Source of the DNA: Parelaphostrongylus tenuis
Taxonomy: Eukaryota > Nematoda > Chromadorea > Rhabditida > Metastrongylidae
Length of the DNA: 64,000 nt
Reading direction: 5' to 3'
NCBI GenBank assembly: GCA_019055375.1
Contig: JAHQIW010007284.1
Coordinates: forward strand, 124,001-188,000
Shown here: in pieces, positions 36,432 to 46,839 of the stretch
Layout of the letters: each line of letters starts with the position of its first letter
Numbering within the stretch: position 1 is the stretch's first letter
Notes under the pieces: model-generated
Told to the model about the DNA's origin: nothing
Databases searched by the model: none
Seen by the model: the letters and a program-made list of their open reading frames with translations, nothing else
Program-made: the position numbers and the translations under genes

Positions 36432-36765
36432 GTGGTCTTAAGGAAACACTCGAAATAAAGGTTGTAATATTATGAAAATACCAGACAAAGAGCAATTGAG
36501 TGTAAAACACTGTAAGTTCGGTGATATTTTCACTTGACTTACAGTTTAAATTGTTCGTCTTCGATGCCTCTCTGTAGGGTGAGCAGGATCCCGAGAGGAT
36601 TAGCTCATAAAAAGATTGAAAGACGATGGGTTCTGCCTGACTGACGAGATTTACGGTCGAAACACGTGTATCTGGCTTTACAAGAGCCCTTACCACACCA
36701 CATGAACCTCAAGAAAACACTCGAAACAAAGGTATAATGTTATGAAAATACCAGCCAAGGCTGTG
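36432..36765 (+). repeat. Direct repeats bracketing the hammerhead
   Basis: AAACACTCGAAATAAAGG...TATGAAAATACCAG at 36440-36485 recurs as AAACACTCGAAACAAAGG...TATGAAAATACCAG at 36714-36755. The same sequence is split by the SINE at 24.35-24.75 kb, so it belongs to a multicopy element, probably the PLE. Confidence 0.65.
36628..36689 (+). ncRNA. Hammerhead ribozyme, all core positions intact
   Basis: Read as RNA, CUGACGA (36641-36647) fits the core CUGANGA. Stem II is GAU/GUC with loop UUACG (36648-36658). GAAA follows (36659-36662). A palindromic stem III, ACACGUGU, ends in U36669 and A36670, so the predicted cleavage is after 36670 (a GUA triplet). Inner stem I pairs 36635-36640 with 36671-36676 (five pairs and one U-U). 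Outer stem I pairs 36628-36634 with 36683-36689 (seven of seven, one G-U), separated by a six-base one-sided internal loop, as in natural hammerheads. Stem II is short, and stem III has no loop, so a dimeric form is likely. PLEs are known to carry hammerheads in their pseudo-LTRs; the nearby endonuclease fits this. Confidence 0.78.
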
Positions 36766-36784
36766 TGATACATCCAAGTAGTAT

Positions 36785-37150
36785 AAAAGGGCGACTGCAC
36801 GAGTTCAGATATAATATACTTGATATCTTGTAAGGCATGTGGGATGAATACATAGGCGAAACGAGTTATCCACTCTGTCCCCGCATAAATGAACACCTGA
36901 ATAAAGAGTCGAAAAATCGTGAAAAATTTTTTTTAGAAGCATACAGGGCAGATAGACACAACGGTAACGATTTAGAGGTGGTAGTGAGAATCGTGGGGCA
37001 CGAGTCACAAACATTCATGCGGAAAACCCATGGAGTCTTACGGATAAATTTCAAAATCGTAATTCATTCGATTCACACAACATACACAAAATTTGGCAGA
37101 GTGCAAGTAAATATTATAAAATTGACATTTGTAAACGGTCCAGAATGATT
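36785..37150 (+). pseudogene. Penelope-like retroelement GIY-YIG endonuclease remnant
   Basis: The translation gives GDCTSSDIIYLISCKACG in one frame and then, after a one-base shift near 36838, DEYIGETSYPLCPRINEHL in the next. This is the linker, CxxC pair and GIY-YIG core (IYLISC...YIGET...R..EH) of the endonuclease domain that follows reverse transcriptase in Penelope-like elements (PLEs). The frame stays open to 37146 with further domain-like residues (AHR-type and HE motifs, read here as AYRADRHNG and VGHESQTFMRKT). No reverse transcriptase motif was seen upstream, so the element is internally deleted or 5'-truncated. A well-preserved hammerhead motif lies 150 bp upstream on the same strand. 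Confidence 0.75.
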
Positions 37151-38130
37151 CCTTCAAGCAGAAGGATAATGGGGAAGGACATTGAGCGGGTGTAGTATTT
37201 GAATATCAAGCGTTTGGTTCTCATTTATTTGCATTCAAATCGTCGCATGTTACACCTAATACTGCTTGAAAGGTCAGATCTTTCTGTAGCGTTACAGAAA
37301 GTCCCCTTAACAAAGCAAAACGCTCATTATGTGTTCTCGAATGAAGATATTGAAGTGCTTTGTAGCAGTTATACCTCGAATAACTGCTACTTTCCTTTCT
37401 CTTCTACGCTTATTACTATCGCATATCATCAAATAATCAATATTTTAGTTGTGGATAATAAAAAGGTCAAGCAATGAGTCATAACGTTGGTTGACGAGTT
37501 CAGTCGGCGGGTGGCAGGACACAAAAACTTTCGAGCGACGGACATGTGCACTGCACGCTTTCGATGACAATTTATTCGCCTCAAATTGCTTCGAAGCAGT
37601 AGCCGACATCCAACCTATTGCTCACGTTCTTAAATCGTCTGAGCCGTTCACCTCTCTTAGTATGAATGTGTTCTCCACGCTCATGCTCGTAAGGACGATG
37701 CACGCTCGTGGTCACGATGATGCTGGATTGCTCACTGCGGTCGCCTCACACCTCCATCATGTTGTATCTCACCAAATTTCTCAATGTCGTACTTGCTCAC
37801 TGCAGAAGCTTCACCTATCGCTTACTACAACAATTTATCCATTAAAACTTTCACTTACTTTTCGGCAAGTTTGAACTAGAATTTCCTAAGTTCTCTCCTA
37901 GTAATGAGGCTGCATAAGTCTCTACTGCCATATCAATCCACTTCTTGATCACTGCGTTAGGCTCAACCTCATTAACACCCTCCCGCCCACCTGGATGTTG
38001 TGCTTGACCATGCTTTTACATATAACAAAGGCGTCTTTGGTCTCACAAAAAAATTTTTTTTACAATTGTGGCCTTAATCAGTCATAATTCTTTCTATTTT
38101 AACTGCCACTTACACTGGTATGATGTTATT

Positions 38131-38328
38131 AGTATACCCAATATGTGGAGTACTGTGCAAAAACGTTTGCGTTAGCGGGGATTCGAACCCAGATCTCACT
38201 CTTTCCGAGAGCTTATGCTAACCGTTGCACTACCGACGCTAGTGCACTTTTGTTTTTGCACAGTACTCCACATATTGGGTATACTATTGGCAACGTTTTT
38301 GCACAGTACTCCACATATTGGGTATACT
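38131..38328. mobile_element. Inverted-repeat element enclosing a tRNA-like sequence
   Basis: Left terminus 38131-38166 (AGTATACCCAATATGTGGAG, then TACTGTGCAAAAACG) is repeated inverted at 38253-38286, and again at 38292-38328 after an 8-bp spacer. Between them, on the minus strand at 38169-38239, is a tRNA-like sequence: GCGTCGG...TAACGC acceptor and GGGTTCGAATCCCC T-arm. The anticodon loop lacks the usual U33. Similarity to the 56.4-kb copy extends about 40 bp further left. Confidence 0.75.
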
Positions 38329-38490
38329 AATTGTGGCCTTAGTTCAAAAGCAGTCGATTGAAAGGCTACGTCTATATGCTCGATAATAGTTGTAAACCAT
38401 CGACTGAAAGAATGGCTGAGACCACAACTTTATGTTGACTTGATCGAACATGTTTCCACGTCCCTACTATCAGTAGGGTTGAGTAGTGGG

Positions 38491-38548
38491 GCGTGCGGCT
38501 GCAATGAGGCGGGCGGCACTGCTGAAACTTACGTAAGCCACTGACATA
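38491..38548 (+). ncRNA. Degenerate hammerhead-like motif
   Basis: Stem II GGCGG/CUGCU, GAAAC and stem III CUUACGUAAG with GUA are kept; the core reads GCAAUGAG in place of CUGAUGAG. Stem I is GUG(C)GGCU against AGCCAC. The 5' flank carries CCATCGACTGAAA and CTATCAGTAGGG, shared with the 7.0-kb copy. Confidence 0.5.
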
Positions 38549-38949
38549 CTAGTCTCGAAGAGGCCCAGAGCGTTCTCCCGGACTACAATGAAAGGCCAAG
38601 GGTTATTTCCACTCAAACGTTATTTTGCTCCAGCCTATGCATGTGGAATTTCCAGCTGAATTGTTTGAGAGCAGAATTGTTGTTGGCTGTATGTTTGATC
38701 AAAGGTTAGAGTAGAGTATAAGAATGCTATAAGCTATATGATTTGATCGGCAGAGCACCTATTGTCTAGCCCGTTATTACTTGAAAGCTCAGACCTCTTC
38801 TGTACTTTTACAGAGAATCTCCTTAACAAAACAGGAGTTCAACCCATAGTGCACGGTATAAACAGTCACATACTTTGCAAACTCCTTTTCTTTTGGTTCG
38901 AAGTTGAGAATCTCATCAGTAGAGTTCTTACCTTATTTACTTGAAGACG

Positions 38950-41089
38950 TCATGATTTTGTAACTGCCAACATACGCGCAGTGACGAATTGTCAGTAAAC
39001 AAGTGAAGATGGAGGCAAAAGCGTATCACCTAAGAGAGTATCTGTCATTTACAAGATAGTCTACCTCCCTTGCAAATGACAGTTTGCACAGCAATTTCAT
39101 GCCGCGTGTGGCCTCACTTTAATGAATACCTCAACAATGTGACGTCAAACCAGCTCAGTGGGAACTAGTTTTGAGCCTGATACTGTCAGACAAATACACG
39201 ATGAGCGAGTGTGAGAGAAAATTTGACGTCTCAGTAGCAAGCCGCCACATGTATTTTTCTTGTTTCACAAAAATTTCGAATAAGAGAAGTATCAGATATC
39301 TCACTTCGTTTACTTACGTTTTTCCATTTCAATTGACAGCTTTGCATTAGCAACAGATTCCGTGCATCTGGTCTTTGCTATATATCTCTATTATGCATTT
39401 TATGTATTTTTATGCATTCGATTGCTAAATCCGCCTTGTTTAATGGCATATGTAAGCTACTTGAGCTCAAAAGTCAAAAGTTATATCGAACAGTATGCTT
39501 CTCTACACGGCTAACCGTCCTTGTTAAAAGAATCTTTTAAGTGATTTGTATAACCCTGGCCCTTATCAATGAGACAGGTTCTTACAGTGATCGGGTGCTG
39601 AGAGGGTCATAAATCATGCTATATGATAGGCAAGCAAGAGTGTCTTAATTTTTCTACAAAGTATAGCAAAGTTATCAACGTAAAACAGAGTGTTTGCTGG
39701 AGACCCTGCTAAATTTATAAGGTAATTTAAGTATACTTTTCCCTGCAGCACAGTCTTGAGAACATAATAGAAGAGTTGCTTGAGAAACTTGTCTTTAACA
39801 GATTGGTCGTGAAGTTAAGCATTCATCCAACAACTCTTAATCGAGAATAAAGTTGTCTACGAAGCTTAAAAGTAGTCAAGATGAGTGAGTGGTGGCTCTA
39901 CTGTGTATCCTTTTAAGGTTGACTAATGTCGTGACAATGCTAATAATCTTGATCAGACTCTTTTATTGGGCTTCATGTGAAAAATATCTCGGACTATGAA
40001 TCTTATCAGCACCTTGCACTATTTGTATTGTAGTGCGTCACTACTAGGTCGCTTAGATGTCTCAGCTATGATGTAGACAAATAGCATTGCAGAATTCCTT
40101 TATCAATAGCAGTGATTATGACCCTTTACTCAGCAAGACCGTGAATTCAAAAACTTGACCTGTAGGATTTGATTTTCGTCCACTATAATCACAAATGAAG
40201 ATAGATAATGCTTAATCCTGCTAGAATATTCACTCTTCCCTGACCAGTATATTTTTGCAAGAGTTTTACATTAATAAAAACCAAGTACAGCTAGTATCGG
40301 TAACTGTAAGGTTTTGATCAACCAACGGATGTTATCAGTCTAATATATAGGTATAGAAAGTGCGAGAAATGAAGATGAGCAGCTTTTTCAAGCGTAAGGA
40401 ATTCAAGCGGACAGGTCCTTTGTTGATTAGCCAGCTTTGTATATTAGTTCAGCTCATAGATTGTGTGCTCATAATCCATGTGGCTCAGTGCCTTAATGTC
40501 CACAATTTAGGAATGAAGCTATATCTAGCCGCTTGTTTTGACTTGAATATGTAAATAAATGGAGAAAATCTATGGAACTGTCCAATGACAAATGATATTG
40601 AGCACCATTGTGAACCACTACTGATAACACAATGATCATTAAACAACGAAATTATGGGGTCGGGAAACTCTTAAAACACTGTTCTAGCTACGGAATTGCA
40701 TTTACAAGTTGATTCTTCTGGTCAATAGATGATTTGCAGTAACAAACCTTTACTAGTTTCAATTTCGTACAGTGTGACTCTACACCGAGATAATCCTAGC
40801 ATATTTGGGTTTGGATTATTCTCACCAAAGGTTGCGTTTCTACGATTTGAAACTTCCAAGTAATTTGACGCTGTATATATTTGACGGTCAGTTTCCCGCT
40901 CCATTTGCGACGAATTTATGTCACAAAATATCGACGTTTCGCTTTATCAGCCACACAAGGCCATTCATTCTGTTGAACATTTAGCTGCAATTTTGCCTAT
41001 CACTTCTGTTATGTGCGACCATCTTCAATCGTTTGGCAATCACACCATTTATACTGCTTTCAAGAATTTTAGTAGTCTTCTGGTAGCTC
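38950..41089. other. No feature recognised
   Basis: Intergenic AT-rich DNA with short unsupported frames. Confidence 0.5.
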
Positions 41090-41360
41090 AAATCTAACAA
41101 CCTTTATGATGTACTTTTTTTTCTGAAAAGACCTTCCTTTGCGCTGTAGCAGGAAAAGCAAAATTGAGTTGCACAGTCGGCGTGTTTTCTCTGAACAGAG
41201 CTTTTTTCTCACCTTTTAAGTATCATTCGATACCTTACTTCTTGACGGTTTTCAGTACTTGGTTTTTTTAAAAAGATTTTCAGTGTGCTGTAACAACAAA
41301 AAGAAGATTGGGTTTCGCACTCGGCTCGCATTTCTTGTCGGCTAGGGTGTGTGAGTAATT
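41090..41360 (+). repeat. ~150-bp dispersed repeat, two units
   Basis: GCGCTGTAGCAGGAAAAGC near 41140 and GTGCTGTAACAACAAAAAG near 41288 anchor two units. The second ends GGCTAGGGTGTGTGAGTAAT, like the 8.4-kb copy. Confidence 0.7.
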
Positions 41361-41689
41361 ACAATGTCGGTCGCGCGATTAATTAATCATGTAGAGCGAT
41401 ACACATGTGGCGCCCGATCTTTGTTATCAAAATAACGGTTTTTTTCTCTTCTTTGAAAAACCTTTAGATAAAACGTTTAACTCCACGATTCTTACTATAC
41501 GTCCATAGGTTCGTGAATAGGTTTAGGCTAATTAGGCCTAGGCTTAGTAACGGGTTTATTTGGTAATATAAAATGAAAATGAAAAGCTCACACTCATAGA
41601 ACGGTGGAACAAAGTTCCGCTTGCAATTCCAATACGGAAAAGCTAGAATTTCAACGCAACGCAAAAGAATTCTCAAATAAGTAACGAAA

Positions 41690-42015
41690 ATCGCACGCTC
41701 TCTAGGAGGCACTGAGTTCTCTGTGTGCAGTTCTTTTGAGTGCAACAGCACTCTGAGACCTTTTCAGAAACCAGGTGCAATTTTGAAATTTACGAGATTT
41801 AGGCTTGCGAATGAATTCAAAAGTACGTGCTAGAATGCGAAGCCCAATCTGCTTTTGGTTGCTACAGTGCATTAAAAAGAACCACAAGCGTGGAAGAAAA
41901 GCTTTGACCAGCGAAAAACACTCCGGGTTTGAGACTTGGTTTTATTTTCGCTGTTGCAGTGCAACAGAAGGGTCTCCTCAGAAAAGTACACCATTAAAGA
42001 TTTGTAGATTTGAGT
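41690..42015 (-). repeat. ~150-bp dispersed repeat, inverted units
   Basis: Complementary units (CTTTTCAGAAACCAGGTGC, then TTTTCGCTGTTGCAGTGCA) 330 bp from the plus-oriented pair, giving a loose inverted arrangement. Confidence 0.65.
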
Positions 42016-43525
42016 TATCGAGTGACTAAGAGTCCAAAAAAGAGCAGAAATTGCATGAATGCCGAAGAGTTGAAGATGGTTGGAGATAACACGATTTTAC
42101 CGCTTTCTGCCTATGTGGTTATTCGGTTTCACAATATTACAGATTACATGAAATTATGAAGTGAGATAGCAATCGCTTATTAATCAAGACTGGTTGCTCT
42201 TCACTCCACACATGGTAGACTACAATGCTAACACGATAATTTTTGATTTTTGAATAAGCAAAAAAGTTAAGCTGTCTAAAGTTTGAATAGAATGTACTTT
42301 CCTGCACTTTTGCCCTATTAGTCTGTCAATTCCTCCAGACCTGTTTCTAATCTAAGCTTTGTAATTCAAGCTTTTAGAGATCTGTGAAAAAACGAATCAA
42401 AATTCGTAAAGTTCAAAATGGACCGCAATACTACGGCAAGCATCATTTGTATGTTGTGGGTAGGCATCTTGTGCATGGAGACAATTCTCTGCCTTGTAGA
42501 GAATATTCTCTATTTTACTTAGAGTACCAAGAGGTACAAAAGCATCAGATAATCGCGATTTCATCTTAAAGAATAAAAAAACATTATTTGTACTTTGAAT
42601 ATAGGCAAATTTTTGGTTTATACTCCAATAATGTTCATCATGGGTCAAAATGTGTTTGTTGGAAGTTGAAAGGATACATTGTCTCGAGGCACTTTAGGCA
42701 TCACTAGGCATGACAAGCCCGTAAACCACAGAGCGGAAGTGATGCATCGTAGCGAATATAAAGCAGAAGTCAACTAAAGTTCTTGAAAGAATTTTTTCCG
42801 AAAACAATTTTTGAGGTTCTGATCACTACCAGGTGCACTATTCTTTTTGACGTTACCCCATCACAACAGATGATCAATTCAACTTTTTTTCTCAAGAACC
42901 ACCTCTATTTATAGTGAGCATTTCGCAGACCTCACTCTCTGGAGTGCCTAAAATTGATATGCAATCTATTCAATCAAATACTGTCACACCCTAACAGAAG
43001 TAATTTGATGCCCAAATTTCATTAACTTTGATTAACTTGAACTTGATTTTATTGACTTGATTGGCTTAATTGATTTACCTTTATTAGTTTCATTAAGGCA
43101 CCTACTTTTGATCAACTGCTCTTTTAGTCCTCATAAGTATTCCAAGTTGGGGATTATCCGCGTAGAGTTAGTTATACCTGCACAAGAAATGCCTGGCTGA
43201 CGACAAAAAATCAGCCTGAGGTACAGGGTGATGTCTCGTGTGATTGCGAAGCACAACTACACACAATATCCCTTCAAACTCTGGATTTCACCAAAAATGC
43301 TGTGGGAATTTTTTAAGCAGCAGCGCCTGAATCTCTGCAAGAGGACCTGATTTCAACACTATTTTCTCTGTTTGTGTCTGCTCAAATCCATACGCTTCAA
43401 ATTGCTCTTTCCATATTGACAGCATTCTGAGACCACATTTTGCTTCTAGTGCATTTTACACTAGCAACTGTTTCCGTCGTTTTATCAGTCGATTGCTGGT
43501 AGTGAAAGCACCTAAATCGAGAGCT
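42016..43525. other. Upstream region of the methyltransferase gene
   Basis: No gene recognised. No obvious trans-splice acceptor can be separated from background directly before the 43526 start codon. Confidence 0.4.
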
Positions 43526-45424
43526 ATGGCGACTGTCTCAAAAAGCTATCACGAAGAGAAAATCGATCCAGTGGTGGACTACTGCAGCAGGGTAAATTTT
43601 TTCAACTAGTGCCACATTTTGTGCTTTTACGTAGTAGATTTATCAAAATTTAAATGAAAGATGAATTAGTACATTAAGAGTAAATGAAAGAGAATATTTT
43701 CCTTCGTTGAAATTGTGGCAATTGAGTTCGCGATGAAAGATGAGGAATTTTAGTAGTAAGACTATTGCACAAGGATTGCACTAACTCTGCATATCTTCTA
43801 GCTGACTGTACGACAGCACCCACTGCAAAAAGAGCTCCAGGATTATACTCTCAAAAACGTCCCATCGGCTTTTATGTTGGGAGCTCCAGAGGTACATTTC
43901 GTCTTATTTTTTGTGTCAAATTTCTCGCTCTCATTGAGTACGTTTCTCGCAAACAAATCAGTACGAAACGAGTAAAATTTATCGAGAATAAATTCAGGTT
44001 CTTACCGTTGGATCAAATTTTATACATCTGATTAGTGGCAAGAAAGTGCTTGATATTGGAACGTTCACTGGTGCTTCAGCTCTTGCATGGGCGCTAGCTG
44101 TTGGTGAAGAAGGAATGTAAGATTCCATGTTACCTACTAATCGGATTGGTTTTCCTCATAGCCTGAGATATCGTTTTAGGTCTACACTTTGGATATATCT
44201 CACGAGTGTTTTCACGAAATATGGCCGTACCGATTATTTCCAAAAATGTAGAAATCTTCAAGAAGATCACACCCATCCAGAATCCAGCCCTCGAAACACT
44301 GGGTTTTGATTTTCCAGTAATCTATCAACAGCCGATGGATCGCGGATGGTAGATACAATTTGATCCACACGATCGACTGTTTTCTAACTTCGCAACAATT
44401 ATTCAGTATAATCTGTGAGAATGTTTAAAGCCTTACCGAGGTTGTTACGTTAGGGCCATACACGTGTTTTGAAGGTGTCGCCCTCTTCATCAGTGGCTTA
44501 GGGCCCCGCAGAACCCTACTTCGTAGCAGGGAGGGAGACGTATGTGGTGGTAACACAACGTACACTGACATTGTGTTAGCACCATTTTCACTCGATGGAT
44601 CACGGCTGCTAGATATAAAGTGGTCCACATCATCGCGTGCTTTTGAACCTCTCATTAAACATTCAGTGCAGTCTATGAGAGCAACACATGAGAACACAAT
44701 TTCATTGTACGTTGTGTTACCACTACATACGTCTCCCCTTTCTGCTACAAAGTAAGGTCTGTGGGACGTAGGCCATTGATGAAGAGGGCGATACCTCTGA
44801 AACACGTGTATGGCTCTGACGCATCAACCTCGATAACGCTTCAAACATTCCCACAAATTATAGTGAATCTATTAACAACAGAATCTTATACAACAAGCAG
44901 TCTTTCAGATAAAATGATAGCCAACGGAGAGCATGAATCATTTGATTTCGCTTTTATTGATGCCGATAAGGTAAAGCATAAGCATTCAACAACGTAGAGC
45001 TCTATATAATTCATGCTTGATAAATTTTTGCTTACAGGAAAATTATCCCCTTTATTATGAACGAGTAGTCACTTTATTGAGGAAGGGTGGTGTGGTGCTG
45101 ATTGACAACGTGAGTACAGGTTAACACAATACTTCTGAGATGTAATTAAAGCACTATCATACGGTGCATAAAATTTAAGGCATTGCGGCGTGGATTAGTA
45201 GCTCAACATCCCTCCACTTTTGATGAGGAGACTACTGCAATAGATGAAGCAAACAGGAAGGTTAGGAATTTTCAGGTTATTTTTTTGTTAGAAACCACTT
45301 TTTTAAGTACTCCACACTGAAATGAGTTATATGAATAAATTTCTTTCAGATTTTCTTAGACGATCGAACTCACTCTGCACTTCTAAATTGTGGAGATGGC
45401 ATCCACATTGCCTTCAAAAAGTGA
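43526..45424 (+). CDS. SAM-dependent O-methyltransferase (COMT / caffeoyl-CoA OMT-like)
   Basis: Class I small-molecule O-methyltransferase with a Rossmann SAM-binding fold, of the nematode comt type; catechol-like substrates are expected by family. Exons: 43526-43591, 43802-43891, 43998-44116, 44180-44302, 44909-44970, 45038-45109, 45180-45260, 45350-45424. The start codon opens MATVSKSYHEEKIDP and the end is HIAFKK-stop. Motifs: HPLQKELQDYTL and FMLGAPEV; SAM loop KKVLDIGTFTGASALAWAL; VYTLDISHE; FDFAFIDADK; GGVVLIDNALRRG, whose Asp residues match the metal site. All phases agree except exon 4, where the homologous reading changes frame twice: at the exon 3/4 junction and just after SHE. Each change is as if one base were missing, so the locus is a recent pseudogene or has assembly indels. 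Intron 4 holds an inverted-repeat element with two hammerhead-like motifs. Confidence 0.88.
44450..44505 (-). ncRNA. Hammerhead-like motif, left arm
   Basis: Minus strand: GCCA, CUGAUGA intact, stem II GAGG/CCUU, AAAAC in place of GAAAC, palindromic ACACGUGU, then A and UGGC pairing with GCCA. The single core defect (first G to A) differs from that of the right arm, so the two arms together restore the full consensus. Confidence 0.55.
44763..44818 (+). ncRNA. Hammerhead-like motif, right arm
   Basis: GGCCA, UUGAUGA (C3 to U), stem II AGAGG/CCUCU perfect, GAAAC intact, palindrome ACACGUGU, A, then UGGCU pairing with GGCCA. Only the first core base deviates. Confidence 0.6.
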
Positions 45425-45699
45425 TTTATTGAAGCAAAACTATCTGAATTGTTTAAAAGTTGCCTTATAATGTATGTGCAGAGTATTCTTGTGAATCTCT
45501 AATAACAACTGTTGAAATGCTGTGATGTAATGATCGAGAGGAACGAAGGAAAAAAAATAATATCATCATGTCAGCCATTTTGTGCATTTACACATCAACG
45601 GATGGCATCAATGGTAAGATTTAGATTGTATATCAAAATTATAGTAAATCTGCTGCTATTTTCGCAGTGTTATGGAGTTACTTATATAACTAAGAGAAC

Positions 45700-45844
45700 T
45701 GAGTGGTGAGCAAAAACACCGGCCTCACGCGGGAATAGAACCCGCGTTTCATCCTATCAGGGGACGTGTGCCTCTACCACTACACCACCGAGGCACATTT
45801 GCCCGACCACTCATTAATCAACATCTTTTTTTGCTCACCACTCA
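45700..45844. mobile_element. Inverted-repeat element enclosing a tRNA-like sequence (second family)
   Basis: Terminal TGAGTGGTGAGCAAAAACAC (45700-45719) is inverted near 45826-45844. On the minus strand 45722-45794 folds as a tRNA: acceptor GCCTCGG/GTGAGGC, T-arm GCGGGTTCTATTCCCGC, anticodon stem CGTCC/GGATG with loop CCTGATA (position 33 is C). The flank 45625-45699 is also shared, inverted, with 53534-53605. It lies 275 bp past the methyltransferase stop. Confidence 0.75.
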
Positions 45845-46463
45845 ATCCTCTTAGTTTAGATTGTATAGTCGCGAGATACAACATAGAAATGGACTCGAAA
45901 TGACCATAGTAGTATGACATCTAGTTTCAAAATACAGTGATGTGCCAAATGAATAAAATGAGGGCGATGCAGTCCGACATAAACACAGAACTTTAGCGTA
46001 AATATAAAGGAGATTGGTTTGCCCTGAGGCCTCGTTTTCCGCTAAATTTTTGAGAGATTTTTTTACCTCACTCTTCAAGCGTGCAGGCTTTCTAATAATA
46101 GCATCTACTTGTATTACTAATTTTTAAGCTTTCTTGGAGTTGGAAAACATCTCGCCTACGTACCCATGATTAGAAAAATATTTCTTCCAGAAATTTTTTG
46201 AATGATCATACTACATGCATTCACATGCTATGGGCCCCAGATAAACGCCTGTGCAGGCAAAAATCTTGTCTTTTTATCTGTAATTGACAAAGTCTCTAGA
46301 CTAGTCTGGACGAGTTGACGTCTTTCGCACACACTTCATCACTTCACAATGGTCCAATTACAGACATAATGAGAAACTTGATAACGCGACAACTCCTGAG
46401 CAACATTAGTCAGCGACACCGTCAAGAGCCTGATAGGGTGTTAAAAGCCTTTTAGCGGTCGAG

Positions 46464-46532
46464 CATGGTATCTCTAGTGGTAGACGCACGTTTCGGTGTC
46501 TCCTCGCACCTCATAAGTACCACGTGCTATCA
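46464..46532 (-). ncRNA. Hammerhead-like motif, near-consensus
   Basis: Minus strand: stem I GUGGUA/UACCAC (six of six), core CUUAUGAG (G5 to U the only defect), stem II GGUG/CACC (four of four), GAAAC intact, stem III ACGUGCGU with triplet GUC. An outer stem AGCA/UGCU is separated by internal loops. Confidence 0.6.
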
Positions 46533-46780
46533 GTTTCACTTCTAAAACTGATGGTAACGGCGTCAAAGATGTATCACTTCACTGCAAGTGGAGAGATAGT
46601 ATTGCGGTCTAGCTTTTTTTTTTTGAACGAGGTCACACATGGTCGCTTAGTAGGTATTGCAATATGTCATGTTTATTGGCTGTGAATCATCGACTGAAAA
46701 TCACTGTACACGCGCAACATCAAGTGATCTTTTCACTTCACTTGGAGCCGCTACCATTAGTTATAGAGATGAACCGAAAA

Positions 46781-46839
46781 GCATGTGGTTCTGATGAGGC
46801 GTGTGAGAACGCCAGAACGTACGTCTACCACTATGATGC
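46781..46839 (+). ncRNA. Hammerhead-like motif
   Basis: Core CUGAUGA intact, stem II GGCGU/ACGCC perfect, inner stem I GUGGU/ACCAC, outer stem I GCAU/AUGC, palindrome ACGUACGU with triplet GUC. The GAAA box reads AGAA. The outer stem is GUAU/AUAC in the 7.0-kb copy, a compensatory change. Confidence 0.55.

Larger units (their letters stand above)
37195..38945 (+). repeat. Pair of related segments, 37.20-37.40 and 38.75-38.94 kb
   Basis: TTGAAAGGTCAGATCTTTCTG...CCCTTAACAAAGCA near 37270 resembles TTGAAAGCTCAGACCTCTTCTG...TCCTTAACAAAACA near 38780. They flank a region with a tRNA-like foldback and a hammerhead copy. Between 37.49 and 38.10 kb I see no recognisable gene. Confidence 0.5.
44448..44822. 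mobile_element. Inverted-repeat element with a hammerhead-like motif in each arm (methyltransferase intron 4)
   Basis: The arms 44448-44564 and 44707-44822 are inverted copies at about 80-85 percent by eye, sharing ACGTATGTNGTGGTAACAC and the hammerhead segment. The 142-bp centre contains a copy (44595-44682) of a segment that also lies directly upstream (44334-44419), both starting GATGGATC. The layout of outer direct repeats plus hammerheads recalls PLE pseudo-LTRs or retrozymes. It fills most of the 606-bp intron 4. Confidence 0.65.

Noticed and set aside
36229..36696. 155-codon minus-strand frame
   Set aside because: Antisense to the better plus-strand frame and to the hammerhead region; no motif.
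37491..37874. 127-codon plus-strand frame as a gene
   Set aside because: Composition (many His, Ser, Thr) and lack of motifs or splice context suggest chance or an antisense frame in repeat DNA.
38169..38239. Functional tRNA gene
   Set aside because: Acceptor mismatch, no U33, and copies with different anticodon loops in the same element family indicate pseudogenes.
43940..43985. Hammerhead in methyltransferase intron 2
   Set aside because: GAAAC and a CUGAU-like string occur, but the core reads CUGAUUU and stems do not pair.
45722..45794. Functional tRNA gene
   Set aside because: Folds as a tRNA but the anticodon loop lacks U33, the implied anticodon (UGA) would need a long variable arm that is absent, and it sits inside an inverted-repeat element.
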